Positions 18,717 through 27,338 are shown, counted from the stretch's first letter. The stretch: DNA of 64,000 nt from Chryseolinea soli (GCF_003589925.1 NZ_CP032382.1:4588001-4652000), one strand, 5' to 3'. The notes: a model not told the origin generated them from the sequence alone. Translations and numbers: made by a program.

Positions 18717-19325
18717 CTATACAATGATTCTAAAGGTGAGGTTTATCCTTGGTTTTAGAGGCGTGGTGGATTTGGCGATGCGGTGTTCCCAGTGTTGTTG
18801 GAGGTCGCCTTTCATGAGGAGCATCGAGCCGTTTTCGAGGCGGATGGCGTATTTGCGGTCGTGGTCCTTTTTGTGGCGGATGTCGAACTTGCGCACCTGG
18901 CCGAAGCTGACGGAGGCGATGATGGGTTGTTTGCCCAGTTCGGTTTCGTTGTCGCTGTGCCAGGCCACGGAATCGTTGCCATCGCGGTAGTAGTTGAGGA
19001 GGACGCTGTTGAAGCGGATGTGGGCCAGTGGTTCGATGCGTTCTTTGATGGCCAGCAATTCGGGCGTCCAGGGGTGGGGTTGGAAACGGGTGCCGGTGTA
19101 GGCATAGTTTTTTCCGGAGTCGCCAAACCAGGCGGTGAGGCGGGGGGTGATGACCGGCTTGCCATACATCACGACTGTGCGTTGTTCCCAGGGGATGGTG
19201 GCGATGAATTTTTGGAGGTAGTGGGCGCTTTCGGTGTTGGTGAAAAGTTGAGGGGTGTAGGCCACGAGGTCATCGGGCAGACCGGTGCTTATTCCGCTTT
19301 CGCCAAACATGTTCAATTGGTCCAT
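18717..19325 (-). CDS. AlkB-like 2-oxoglutarate/Fe(II) dioxygenase
   Basis: Enzyme of 202 residues. The iron ligands H123 and D125 are in WHSDNE and H181 in HWEHRI; R193 and R199 in RINLTFR would hold 2-oxoglutarate. The substrate loop VMYGKPVITPRLTAWFGD matches the ALKBH2/3-like branch, which removes alkyl groups from N1-methyladenine and N3-methylcytosine in DNA or RNA by oxidation. No signal peptide, so cytoplasmic. It is a single gene, with 282 bases of unassigned DNA upstream of the AraC promoter side and the ECF region on the other side. No adaptive-response regulator such as Ada is nearby. Confidence 0.9.
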   Translation of the reverse strand: MDQLNMFGESGISTGLPDDLVAYTPQLFTNTESAHYLQKFIATIPWEQRTVVMYGKPVITPRLTAWFGDSGKNYAYTGTRFQPHPWTPELLAIKERIEPLAHIRFNSVLLNYYRDGNDSVAWHSDNETELGKQPIIASVSFGQVRKFDIRHKKDHDRKYAIRLENGSMLLMKGDLQQHWEHRIAKSTTPLKPRINLTFRIIV

Positions 19326-19703
19326 CCCAGGTTAACTGAAAAGGAGAGGAATTGGTTGCGGCGTTTTTGCGGGGTTGGGGTGGCGAACAGGGCCTGCTTG
19401 CGTGAAGGATGGGAGTGGAAAGCCCGGAGTGCGGTGGGGAAAGGGGAGAAGGATTTGTTGGTGGGACACCAACAATGGGTTTGATCGGGTCTTGAAATGG
19501 GGGGACTAAGGGGTAGGCGGACTTGTAACGGACAGCCTGACCCCGGCGGGCGGGATGCGGGTGGAAAGAAGGGGGCACGCCCGCCCGGGATTTAAAAACG
19601 CTTAAAAAAGTGGTCTTCCGGATAGTGGTGGCACCACACTTACCTGTCTCTAGACGGATTATTAGGGTTAAAAAACGTTAATTTGGTTTTACGTTACAAA
19701 GGG
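19326..19703. other. Intergenic region with three inverted repeats, divergent AlkB / ECF sigma
   Basis: This 378-base gap separates the divergent alkB-like and ECF sigma genes. It holds no convincing gene. Three inverted repeats are visible: 19455-19475 (TTGTTGGTG, three-base loop, CACCAACAA, perfect 9-base arms), 19545-19585 (GGCGGGCG pairing with CGCCCGCC) and 19625-19637 (GTGGTG-G-CACCAC). The last one lies 67 bases before the sigma start and could be an operator. A P-rich minus-strand ORF across 19270-19578 is judged to be chance. Confidence 0.55.
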
Positions 19704-20246
19704 ATGGTGACTTTGCCCGAGGAGGATATGATCAGGGCCATTCGTGATGGCGATAAGGTCGCTTTTCAGCAGGTGTTTTATGCTTGCTACGATGGCCTGT
19801 GTCAGTATGCCTGCACGATGCTGAAGGATATGGACGAGGCCGAGGATGTGGTGCAAGCCATGTTTGTGAAGGTTTGGGAGAAGCGCGAGAGCCTGGGGAT
19901 CCAGACGTCGATGCGGTCGTATTTGTTCCGGTCGGTGTATCACCAATGCCTGAACCAGTTGGAGCACCGTGCCATCAAGTGGAAGCACCAGGAGCAGGGC
20001 GCCTACGACAAACTGGGCGAGGTGCAACAACCCGAAGTGTTCCCGGAAGAATTGGAGGAGCGCATCAAGGCGGCCATCGGCGAACTGCCAGAGCAGTGCC
20101 GGATCATTTTTATGATGAGCCGTTATGAGGAGATGAAGTATGCCGAGATTGCGGCCCGGATGAACTTGTCGGTGAACACGATCGAGAACCAGGTGAGCAA
20201 GGCATTGAAAATTTTGAGAGGGCGGTTAAAAGATAATTTTGTTTAA
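19704..20246 (+). CDS. ECF-type RNA polymerase sigma factor
   Basis: Sigma-70 family protein of 180 residues starting at ATG 19704; an upstream TTG (19683) is in frame but adds only seven residues. Region 2 is clear (DMDEAEDVVQAMFVKVWEKR, SYLFRSVYHQCLNQ) and region 4 has a helix-turn-helix (ELPEQCRIIFMMSRYEEM, then AARMNLSVNTIENQVSKAL). Region 3 is missing, as in ECF factors. It is followed 21 bases later by a FecR-type anti-sigma gene, the standard Bacteroidota pairing for control of outer-membrane uptake genes. Confidence 0.95.
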   Translation: MVTLPEEDMIRAIRDGDKVAFQQVFYACYDGLCQYACTMLKDMDEAEDVVQAMFVKVWEKRESLGIQTSMRSYLFRSVYHQCLNQLEHRAIKWKHQEQGAYDKLGEVQQPEVFPEELEERIKAAIGELPEQCRIIFMMSRYEEMKYAEIAARMNLSVNTIENQVSKALKILRGRLKDNFV

Positions 20247-20267
20247 CATGAAAATCTGTGTCGCGTG

Positions 20268-21284
20268 ATGAAGGAAAATGAAAGCGCCATAACCGATGAG
20301 CTGATCGTGCGGTATCTCGCCGGCGAAGCTTCCCCCGAAGAGGCGATGGCTGTGCAGGATGCATTGACGGATTTGAAATTCCAGTCGCGCTTTGCCGCAC
20401 TGCAGAGCACGTGGGCGGCCACCCACCCGGGGAAAACAACACACCAAGTTTACGCAGCCGAAGCCTGGCTGGCCATCGAGGACCGGCTGACGCGGCGACC
20501 ACTTCAAAAAGTAAAGACCTCGCCGGAAGAAAAAAAGTCGCGTGCGTTGCGCTTCAGTCATCGCGCGTTCCGCATAGCCGCGTCGTTGCTGTTGCTGGCG
20601 ATAGCGGGCGTTGTGCTGTATAACATGCTGACCTCGCCGGATGAGGCGTTGACCTATGTGACCACCCAGGGAAAAGTGCAGCATGTGGACCTGCCGGACC
20701 AATCGGTGGCCACCGTGTTTCGAAACAGCAAGCTCTCGTATGCCGCCGATTTCAACAGCCACCACCGCGAAGTTTCGTTGCTGGAAGGCGAGGTGTTTTT
20801 CAACGTGACCCACGACCGCAAACACCCGTTTATCATTCACACCGCGGTGGCCGATATCAAAGTGATTGGCACAGCCTTTAACGTGACGTTGAACGGCGAT
20901 GCCGTGGAGGTGTCGGTGAAGGAGGGTAAGGTGCAGGTCTATACGAAAACCGACAGCACCTTCCTGGAGGCCGGCGTGACGGGGGTGGCCCAAAAGGCCG
21001 GTCTCATCCAAACCCAGGACTCCGTGAACAGCAACGCCTGGGGCTATGCCACACACCGGTTTGTATTTAAAGACACCCCCCTGCGCGAAGTGATTCGCGA
21101 CCTGGAAAAGGCCTATCCGTATACCATAAACGTATCGGACCAAGCCATTAATAATTGCAGGCTAACGGCTACTTTTGAGAATGATTCTGCCGAAAATCTG
21201 CTAAATTTAATGGCGGAATCTTTAAACCTTTCCGTAACAAGCAGTGGAGGCGTCTATACATTGGAGGGCGAAGGCTGCCCGTAA
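20268..21284 (+). CDS. FecR family anti-sigma factor
   Basis: Membrane anti-sigma protein of 338 residues, ATG 20268 (a GTG at 20265 adjoins). The cytoplasmic N-terminus contains ELIVRYLAGEASPEE, which would bind the sigma factor. One transmembrane helix follows at about 104-122 (IAASLLLLAIAGVVLYNML). The periplasmic FecR domain reads VTTQGKVQHVDLPD to GTAFNVTLNGDAVEVSV, and a DUF4974-like domain closes the protein (FVFKDTPLREVIRDLEKAY). It normally receives a signal from the STN domain of a TonB receptor. Its last 41 bases overlap the next gene, an STN protein. Confidence 0.93.
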   Translation: MKENESAITDELIVRYLAGEASPEEAMAVQDALTDLKFQSRFAALQSTWAATHPGKTTHQVYAAEAWLAIEDRLTRRPLQKVKTSPEEKKSRALRFSHRAFRIAASLLLLAIAGVVLYNMLTSPDEALTYVTTQGKVQHVDLPDQSVATVFRNSKLSYAADFNSHHREVSLLEGEVFFNVTHDRKHPFIIHTAVADIKVIGTAFNVTLNGDAVEVSVKEGKVQVYTKTDSTFLEAGVTGVAQKAGLIQTQDSVNSNAWGYATHRFVFKDTPLREVIRDLEKAYPYTINVSDQAINNCRLTATFENDSAENLLNLMAESLNLSVTSSGGVYTLEGEGCP

Positions 21285-22425
21285 TCTTCTGGTTGCGGCC
21301 ATGGTGATCTGGATATCGGCAGATGTCCGGGGACAGGCCGTGGACGATATTCTGACAAAAGGAATCTCCCTTTCCTATCAAGACAAACGTTTTCATGACG
21401 TGGTGGAAGACCTGGAACGTGTGACAGGCCTTCATTTTATTTATAGCTCCGACAAGATCGAAGTAAACGGCCGCGTTACGCTGTCGGCCCACCGCCACTC
21501 GCTCGATGAAGTGCTGGCGCAGTTAGGCAAGCAAATGAACCTGGCGTTTAAAGTCCAGGGCAAGTATGTGGTGATCAAAACCCTTCCGCCTGCACCCGTA
21601 ATTTCAAAATCCATTGTCCCTGCAACGCCTGCTCGCGTCAGTGAACCGGTAGAAGATCTTCAGTACACCACTTCGCTTATCGCGAACCCATCCTTCGATA
21701 CGCGCGATTTTTCTGCGGCAACACTGTCTTATCCACAAGTGAAAAAAGATCTGCAAACGTTGCAAGTATATTTTGATTCGGATCTGCTGCAAAAAATTCC
21801 GCCGCAATACATTCGCCGGATCGGGCAGCGTCAGCGGCTGGGCTGGTTTGCCAGCGGTGGGTTTATGATGAATGACTACTCGATCGGCGCGGTGTTCCAG
21901 GCCGGGATGCGTTCGCTTTATTTTGTGATGGGCTCCAGTTGGATGACCGACAGCCGATACCACGGGTCTTATGGCCTAGGATCGTCGATAAAAATTGCCC
22001 GTAATTTCTCCGTCAATCCGGCCCTCACGTTTTCGCCGATGAAGGAGACCAACAAGCATACCACCAACTTCTATGGGCACAAAGTGGACGAAAATGTGCA
22101 ACTCAAGGCGGGTCACTGGCAGATGAAATGGATGGTGCAGTATGCGCTGGGCCGTCATATCAATCTTAATTTCGGCCCGACCATTAACCGGCTGCACACC
22201 TCCTTTACGACAAAGGATGTGAGTCTGTCGCGCTACACACAGGTGGCGGGTTTTGTGGGAGACCCGCAAGGTTTTTCGGCCTATGGCCGCGAGCCCGCGA
22301 CGCAGCCGATGGTGACCACCGTGATCGTTGTGGATAGTCATCAAAAGCAATATCAAACCCTGCAATATTGGGTGGGCTGGGAGGCCAGCGTTTCTTACCG
22401 CATAAATTTTTCGGGCCGCCGATAG
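21244..22425 (+). CDS. STN-domain protein without TonB-receptor plug or barrel
   Basis: Exported protein of 393 residues. GTG 21244 is favoured because it gives a full signal peptide (RNLLVAAMVIWISADVRGQ); ATG 21301 would leave it too short. Residues about 32-110 form a secretin/TonB N-terminal short domain (ISLSYQDKRFHDVVEDLERV, VTLSAHRHSLDEVLAQL). No plug motif follows. The remaining 250 residues are mixed strands (GLGSSIKIARNFSVNPALTF, WMVQYALGRHINLNFGPTI) with a terminal YRINFSGRR, suggesting a small beta-barrel. It overlaps fecR by 41 bases. In Fec-type systems the STN domain belongs to a TonB receptor, so this split or alternative form is unusual. Confidence 0.75.
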   Translation: MEASIHWRAKAARNLLVAAMVIWISADVRGQAVDDILTKGISLSYQDKRFHDVVEDLERVTGLHFIYSSDKIEVNGRVTLSAHRHSLDEVLAQLGKQMNLAFKVQGKYVVIKTLPPAPVISKSIVPATPARVSEPVEDLQYTTSLIANPSFDTRDFSAATLSYPQVKKDLQTLQVYFDSDLLQKIPPQYIRRIGQRQRLGWFASGGFMMNDYSIGAVFQAGMRSLYFVMGSSWMTDSRYHGSYGLGSSIKIARNFSVNPALTFSPMKETNKHTTNFYGHKVDENVQLKAGHWQMKWMVQYALGRHINLNFGPTINRLHTSFTTKDVSLSRYTQVAGFVGDPQGFSAYGREPATQPMVTTVIVVDSHQKQYQTLQYWVGWEASVSYRINFSGRR

Positions 22426-22502
22426 TGGCAAGTCTTCTTTCGCCTGTCTCTGGGATGTGAGCGAGTGCCCACAGCATATCCAAACTTAAAACAGACTGAC
22501 AG

Positions 22503-22856
22503 GTGAACTTACAATCACATCTACGAGATGCCCTCTGGGTCCTATTTACGTTTACGATCATGGGACTGTGCTTTGCGGTTCAGCAATGGGAGGACAGAAG
22601 ATTTTCCGTCGAGTGCATCACGGCGGAAGTGCAGGACCTGTACCGCCTCGATGCGCGGCAGGCCAAGAGGATCCAAGAGATCAACTACGACTTTTATGAC
22701 CGTGTGAGCAAGGCCTCGTTCCATTATCTCCTCAACGAAGAAGCTTGCGAAAAAGAAATCGAACGGTTAACCCTCGAGAAGAATGAGGCGGTGATGAGCG
22801 TTGTCAAACATCGCATGAGCCATCGAACGGTGGGAACGGAAGTGGGGTTGCAGTGA
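22503..22856 (+). CDS. Small single-pass membrane protein, unknown
   Basis: Protein of 117 residues beginning at GTG 22503. One hydrophobic segment at about 10-28 (ALWVLFTFTIMGLCFAV) anchors it; the rest is charged and helical (LDARQAKRIQEINYDFYDR, ERLTLEKNEAVMSVVKHRM). The pattern loosely recalls CpxP/heavy-metal-resistor type helical sensors, but I cannot assign it. It is 77 bases after the STN gene on the same strand, so it may be the last gene of the ECF operon. Its size and position make it real but untested. Confidence 0.55.
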   Translation: MNLQSHLRDALWVLFTFTIMGLCFAVQQWEDRRFSVECITAEVQDLYRLDARQAKRIQEINYDFYDRVSKASFHYLLNEEACEKEIERLTLEKNEAVMSVVKHRMSHRTVGTEVGLQ

Positions 22857-22862
22857 GACCTG

Positions 22863-23010
22863 CGAACCGCCCCGCCTTCGCTAAAGCTCCGTCTTCGCTA
22901 AAGCTACGACGGGCAAGTCGGCGGGCACTGAGAGGGGCAGGTCGGTAGTATTCTTTTTTTTTGCTTCTTTTCTAGCCCGCTGAGGCTTTAGCGAAAGCGA
23001 GGGCGGTTCA
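22863..23010. repeat. Imperfect inverted-repeat element with GCTTTnGCGAAAGC core
   Basis: Left arm 22864-22887 (GAACCGCC, then TTCGCTAAAGC) pairs with right arm 22984-23009 (GGCTTTAGCGAAAG and on to GGCGGTTC). About 96 bases lie between, including a T-rich run. The right arm has the same sequence type as 27394-27418, GCTTTCGCGAAAGC followed by AGGGCGGTTC. This suggests a dispersed, non-coding repeat family. It sits between the 117-residue protein gene and the DUF763 gene, where it could also act as a terminator. Confidence 0.6.
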
Positions 23011-23046
23011 GTCTCCACGGCCTGATCGATGGGATCATTACCACAA

Positions 23047-24270
23047 TCAAAATAGCTTGAGTTGATCTTTGTCTGCGGGAGGCTTTGCTTTTCCAAAGAC
23101 CGTGCGGCCCCCGTGCTTGTAGGACTCGGCCCGCTCTTGGGCGATCACTTTATCGAATGCTCCGGGATCGGGTTCGAAATCTTGCTCCATCCGCTGCGCC
23201 ACCACCGTCAGACTTTTTATGGCGGCTTGTTTGTCGGCGTCGCCGATCTTTGCTTTCTCTACGGATGTCTTCAGAATGTTGATGGTCTCGTCATAGACCT
23301 TGGTGGGAACCGGGAACGGGTGGCCGTCTTTGCCACCGTGTGCAAAAGAAAACCGCGCGGGATCGGTGAACCGCGACGGCGCACCGTAGATCACTTCGCT
23401 GACCAACGCCAGCGATTGGATCGTGCGCGGGCCGACGCCTTCCAATAGCAGCAGCGATTCGAAGTCAAGCAGCGACCGGTCTTGCGCCAGGTTCAAAACA
23501 CTTCCCAGCCGCTTGAGATTAACATCTTTCGCCCGGACATCATGGTGCGAGGGCATCACGATGCGCTGGATCTCCGGCAACATCACCGAGGGTTTTTCTT
23601 TCACGATCTCCAGCATCGAAGCCTTGGCACGGGCAGCCTCCACGTCGGTCATGTTGAGGATCTCGCCTTGATTTTTTCCGTAGATGAACGTGTGCGGATT
23701 TTCGACAAACGACTTGACTTTCTCCGAATGCCAGTGATAGCGGCGGGCCATGCCGTTGGCATCGTTCATGCCCTGTTGCACCACCGTCCATTCGCCGGTG
23801 TCGGAAACCACGAACGTGTGAAGATAGAGCTGAAACCCATCCTGGATGGCCGTGTTGTCTACCTTGGCCGTGAGCTTACTGCTCCGGACCAGCGCATCAC
23901 CGTCCAACCCGGTCTTGTCGGAAAGTTGCATCAACTCCAAGGGCGTTTGCCGCGAGTGTCGTCCCTTGCCGCCACAGATATAAATTCCCAGATCTTTAAA
24001 TTTCGGATTGACGGCGCGCTTCAGAGCCCCCATCACCGACGTGGTGATCCCCGACGAATGCCAATCCATCCCCAGCACACACCCAAACGCCTGAAACCAA
24101 AACGGGTCACTCAACCGGCTTAACACCGCCCCCTTTCCATACTCCAGCACGATCGACTCCACAATCGCCCCGCCCAGCAAGCTCATCCGCTGCGCCAACC
24201 AAGGCGGCACCTGCCCATAATGCAAAGGCAGATCCGCAGAACGTACGTTATTAAAATGCAGCTTCGGCAT
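23047..24270 (-). CDS. DUF763 domain-containing protein
   Basis: Cytoplasmic protein of 407 residues matching the DUF763 family, which is found in bacteria and archaea and has no settled function. Recognisable pieces are VRSADLPLHYGQVPPWLA at the start, GGKGRHSRQTPLEL near 100, DGFQLYLHTFVVSD near 145, and RYHWHSEKVKSF near 177. A helix-hairpin-helix-like segment (LLLEGVGPRTIQSLALV, near 278-294) suggests DNA or RNA binding. The family is usually about this length. It is a single gene with no obvious partner, convergent with the ECF operon. Confidence 0.88.
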   Translation of the reverse strand: MPKLHFNNVRSADLPLHYGQVPPWLAQRMSLLGGAIVESIVLEYGKGAVLSRLSDPFWFQAFGCVLGMDWHSSGITTSVMGALKRAVNPKFKDLGIYICGGKGRHSRQTPLELMQLSDKTGLDGDALVRSSKLTAKVDNTAIQDGFQLYLHTFVVSDTGEWTVVQQGMNDANGMARRYHWHSEKVKSFVENPHTFIYGKNQGEILNMTDVEAARAKASMLEIVKEKPSVMLPEIQRIVMPSHHDVRAKDVNLKRLGSVLNLAQDRSLLDFESLLLLEGVGPRTIQSLALVSEVIYGAPSRFTDPARFSFAHGGKDGHPFPVPTKVYDETINILKTSVEKAKIGDADKQAAIKSLTVVAQRMEQDFEPDPGAFDKVIAQERAESYKHGGRTVFGKAKPPADKDQLKLF

Positions 24271-24646
24271 AGCTCAAAGATACCTGTAGATCACCCCAAA
24301 TCCCACCTTGCCCAACAAAAGCAGACCCCTTAAAAGTGCCTCAAACACTTGTAAAATTAAGTTTGACAAAATAAAAGTCCCCGCACTCAAAGCACGAATG
24401 GATGTTCCAACCAAATCACAGAGCATTTTGTAGCACCATCAGAGCTTTCCCTACGCATACAAAATCCAAAAAACATCCTATTTTTGATTCCACCGAACAA
24501 AGAGCACAAGCCAAAAGCAGCACACGACCTGGATAACCAAAAAAAACTCCTGGCTTCTGACTTCTGGCTCCTCAAGACAACTCCCAACACCGAACAAAAC
24601 CATCGCTTGCCCCAGGCCCATCCTAACCAGCCTCCTCCAACCCCAT
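24271..24646. other. Intergenic region with repeat patch
   Basis: This 376-base region between the divergent DUF763 and MFS genes contains no supported gene. A patch at 24545-24585 carries AACTCCTGGCTTCTGAC and CTTCTGGCTCCT, like the degenerate repeat tract at 5517-5752. Minus-strand ORFs here read RSQKSEARS-type peptides, the translation of the repeat, and are rejected as genes. No consensus promoter was identified for either flanking gene. Confidence 0.55.
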
Positions 24647-25987
24647 ATGACCGCCCCAACCCAAACGCTCGCGCTAAACAACCCGAAGATCATCCGCGCC
24701 TGGTACATGTACGACTGGGCCAATTCTGTTTATTCGCTCGTCATCGCCACCGCGATCTTCCCCATCTACTACAAGGCGGTTGCCGTGGATGGCAACGGGA
24801 GCGACATGGTGAACTTCCTGGGATTCACCATTCAGAATTCCGTGTTGTACTCTTATGCCTTATCGTTTTCCTTTCTCGTCGTGGCCGCGATGTTGCCTTT
24901 GCTATCCGGTGCTGCCGATTACATTGGCAACAAGAAGATCTTTATGAAATGTTTTGTGTGGTTGGGCAGCATGGGCTGCATCGGTCTTTTCTTTTTTGAT
25001 GATATCACGATGTTGGGATGGGGCATTTTTTGCTCTATCGTCGCCAGCATTGGCTATTCCGGTAGCCTGGTGTTCTACGATGCCTTTTTGCCGGAGATCG
25101 TCACCGAAGATCGCTATGACGTGACCAGCGCACGGGGCTATTCCATGGGGTATTATGGCGGCGTGCTGCTCATGGTGATCTGCCTGGTCTTGATCATGAA
25201 TGCGCAGGCCTTCGGGCTGGGGGCCACGCCCGGCGAAGCCAGCACATTGGCCACGAAAATATCGTTCATATTGGTCGGGCTTTGGTGGATCGGATTTTCA
25301 CAAATACCGTTCCGCGTGCTGCCCGACAACCCCTTCAACAAAAAGCCTACCGGCAACATCTGGACCAACGGATACAAGGAAATACGGAGCGTTTGGAGAA
25401 GCCTGGAATATCAACCGCAGTTGAAGCGCTACTTGTTTGCATTCTTCTTCTACAACATGGGCGTGCAAGCCGTGATGTACCTGGCCACGTTGTTTGGAAC
25501 GGATGTGCTCCATTTAAAAGATCAAAGTCTTATCGCCATCGTGGTCATCATTCAAATCGTTGGTGCAATGGGAGCCTATTTGTTCGCGCGTTTGTCGCGC
25601 CGGTTAGGCAACCGTCTTTCGTTGTTGGTGATGATCGTGATTTGGATCGGGGTGTGCATCTCGGCCTACCTCATTACCACGGAATATCAATTCTATGGAC
25701 TGGCCTTTGTGGTGGGCATGGTGATGGGGGGCATTCAATCGCTGTCGCGCGCAACCTACTCCAAGCTGATCCCACAAAACACCACGGACCACGCTTCCTA
25801 CTTCAGTTTCTATGATGTTACCTACAACGTCTCGATCGTGATCGGCACATTCTCGTATGGCTTCGTGGATCAAATCACGGGGAGCATGCGCTATAGCGCC
25901 CTGGCGTTGGGCGTGTACTTCCTTATCGGTTTCTTTATTTTATCGACCGTGCGGGCGAAAGAGATCCAGGCGGCGCAGGTCCGTTAG
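24647..25987 (+). CDS. MFS transporter, UMF1 / Atg22-like
   Basis: Membrane permease of 446 residues with about twelve hydrophobic helices. The N-terminal motif RAWYMYDWANSVYSLVIATA is characteristic of the UMF1/Vacuole-effluxer (Atg22-like) branch of the major facilitator superfamily. The conserved GGIQSLSRATYSKLIP segment near 365-380 also fits. Yeast Atg22 exports amino acids from the vacuole; bacterial substrates are not known. Its stop codon shares bases 25984-25987 with the stop of the convergent AMP nucleosidase gene (TTAG), leaving no room for a terminator. Confidence 0.9.
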   Translation: MTAPTQTLALNNPKIIRAWYMYDWANSVYSLVIATAIFPIYYKAVAVDGNGSDMVNFLGFTIQNSVLYSYALSFSFLVVAAMLPLLSGAADYIGNKKIFMKCFVWLGSMGCIGLFFFDDITMLGWGIFCSIVASIGYSGSLVFYDAFLPEIVTEDRYDVTSARGYSMGYYGGVLLMVICLVLIMNAQAFGLGATPGEASTLATKISFILVGLWWIGFSQIPFRVLPDNPFNKKPTGNIWTNGYKEIRSVWRSLEYQPQLKRYLFAFFFYNMGVQAVMYLATLFGTDVLHLKDQSLIAIVVIIQIVGAMGAYLFARLSRRLGNRLSLLVMIVIWIGVCISAYLITTEYQFYGLAFVVGMVMGGIQSLSRATYSKLIPQNTTDHASYFSFYDVTYNVSIVIGTFSYGFVDQITGSMRYSALALGVYFLIGFFILSTVRAKEIQAAQVR

Positions 25988-26751
25988 TAGCGCAGGTGCT
26001 TCACGGTCATGCCGTTGTTGATCAATTGCTTCAACGAGTCGATGCCGATCTTGAGGTGCAGCTCTACAAACGTTTTGGTCACCACCGAATCGCTGGCTTC
26101 GGTCTTCACGCCCTCGGGTACCATGGGTTGATCGGAAATGAGCAATAGGGCTCCCGTTGGAATTTTATTGGAGAATGCCGTGGAGAAGATCGTCGCCGTT
26201 TCCATGTCGATGGCCAGCGCGCGGATCTTGCGCAGGTAGCTTTTGAATTCTTCGTCCCATTCCCACACGCGCCGGTTGGTGGTGTAGACGGTGCCGGTCC
26301 AGTAATCTTGTTTGTGATCGCGGATGGTAGTGGAGATGGCTTTCTGCAAAGCAAACGCGGGCAAGGCCGGCACTTCGGGAGGGAAGTAGTCGTTGGAGGT
26401 TCCTTCGCCGCGGATGGCCGCGATGGGGAGCACGAGGTCGCCGATGTCGTTCTTTTTCAATCCGCCACATTTTCCGAGGAACAAGGCGGCTTTGGGTTTG
26501 ATGGCGCTGAGGCAGTCCATAATGGTGGCGGCGTTGGGGCTGCCCATGCCGAAGTTGATGATGGTGATGCCCTCGGCGGTGGCGCTGCGCATGGCACGAT
26601 CGTGGCCGTTCACCGGCACGTTGTGCCAGGCGGCAAACATGGTTACGTAGTTGTCAAAGTTGGTCAGCAGGATGTATTCGCCGAAATGGCTCAGCGGCTG
26701 CCCGGTGTAGCGCGGCAGCCAGTTTTCAACAATATCTTGTTTCGTCTTCAT
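25984..26751 (-). CDS. amn: AMP nucleosidase (PNP/UDP phosphorylase superfamily)
   Basis: Protein of 255 residues of the nucleoside phosphorylase fold. Seen motifs: TIINFGMGSPNAATIMDCL, LFLGKCGGLKKND, and the base/ribose pocket ALAIDMETATIFSTAF. This combination matches the short AMP nucleosidase form of Bacteroidota, which hydrolyses AMP to adenine and ribose 5-phosphate; the long enterobacterial Amn has an extra N-terminal domain that is absent here. Another nucleoside hydrolase activity cannot be excluded. It would work in purine salvage and adenylate balance. Confidence 0.85.
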   Translation of the reverse strand: MKTKQDIVENWLPRYTGQPLSHFGEYILLTNFDNYVTMFAAWHNVPVNGHDRAMRSATAEGITIINFGMGSPNAATIMDCLSAIKPKAALFLGKCGGLKKNDIGDLVLPIAAIRGEGTSNDYFPPEVPALPAFALQKAISTTIRDHKQDYWTGTVYTTNRRVWEWDEEFKSYLRKIRALAIDMETATIFSTAFSNKIPTGALLLISDQPMVPEGVKTEASDSVVTKTFVELHLKIGIDSLKQLINNGMTVKHLRY

Positions 26752-26872
26752 GGCCTAAAGTACTAAATCGGTAGAAATATTTGCAGGCGGTATCTAACGG
26801 TAAACAAAAAATAATCCGCGCGCGTTTGCGGGCCGGTGACGAGGGTGGAGAAAATTTGGTTTATTTGTGTGC

Positions 26873-27319
26873 ATGGTCAAGCTCAACCTTCCCGATTTTG
26901 AATATGTCCTAAAAAAAGAGGAGGGCAAGCTTTTGATCCTCGACAGCATCCGCAAAAAATATCTGGTGCTGACACCGGAGGAATGGGTGCGGCAACATTT
27001 CGTGAACTACCTCATCCAAACCCTGCAATACCCGCGGTCGCTCATCCGGATCGAAGGCGGACTTCAATTCAACCGGCTGCAAAAACGTTCCGACATCGTG
27101 GTCTTCGATCGGGAGGGCAAACCTTGGATGGTCATCGAATGCAAGGCTCCCGACCTGGCCATGAGCCAGCAAACCCTGCGGCAAGCGTCGGTCTACAACC
27201 ACTCGCTCAAAGCCAAATACCTCGTCATCACCAACGGCCTCCAACACATCTGCTGCGCCACCGACTGGGACGCCAACACGACGGCGGTACTGGAAGAAAT
27301 GCCAGCCTATAACGGCTGA
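26873..27319 (+). CDS. Stand-alone HsdR N-terminal (PD-(D/E)XK) domain protein
   Basis: Protein of 148 residues starting at ATG 26873; a GTG two codons upstream is less likely. It matches the type I restriction enzyme R protein N-terminal family (HSDR_N_2). The nuclease core is intact by eye: D74 in KRSDIVVFD, then E89-x-K91 in VIECKAP, and QASVYN near 104-109 as the following conserved helix. There is no helicase or specificity subunit here. Related solo proteins are common in Bacteroidota and are of unknown function; a role in DNA repair or nucleic-acid processing is possible. Confidence 0.85.
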   Translation: MVKLNLPDFEYVLKKEEGKLLILDSIRKKYLVLTPEEWVRQHFVNYLIQTLQYPRSLIRIEGGLQFNRLQKRSDIVVFDREGKPWMVIECKAPDLAMSQQTLRQASVYNHSLKAKYLVITNGLQHICCATDWDANTTAVLEEMPAYNG

Positions 27320-27338
27320 CCATACCCCCAAAAAAACT

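Noticed and set aside
19270..19578. Proline-rich minus-strand ORF of 102 codons
   Set aside because: It overlaps the start of the AlkB-like gene in another frame and is low-complexity, with no recognisable domain.
24387..24999. Overlapping ORFs between the DUF763 and MFS genes
   Set aside because: They translate the degenerate repeat (RSQKSEARS-type peptides) or lie out of frame inside the MFS gene.
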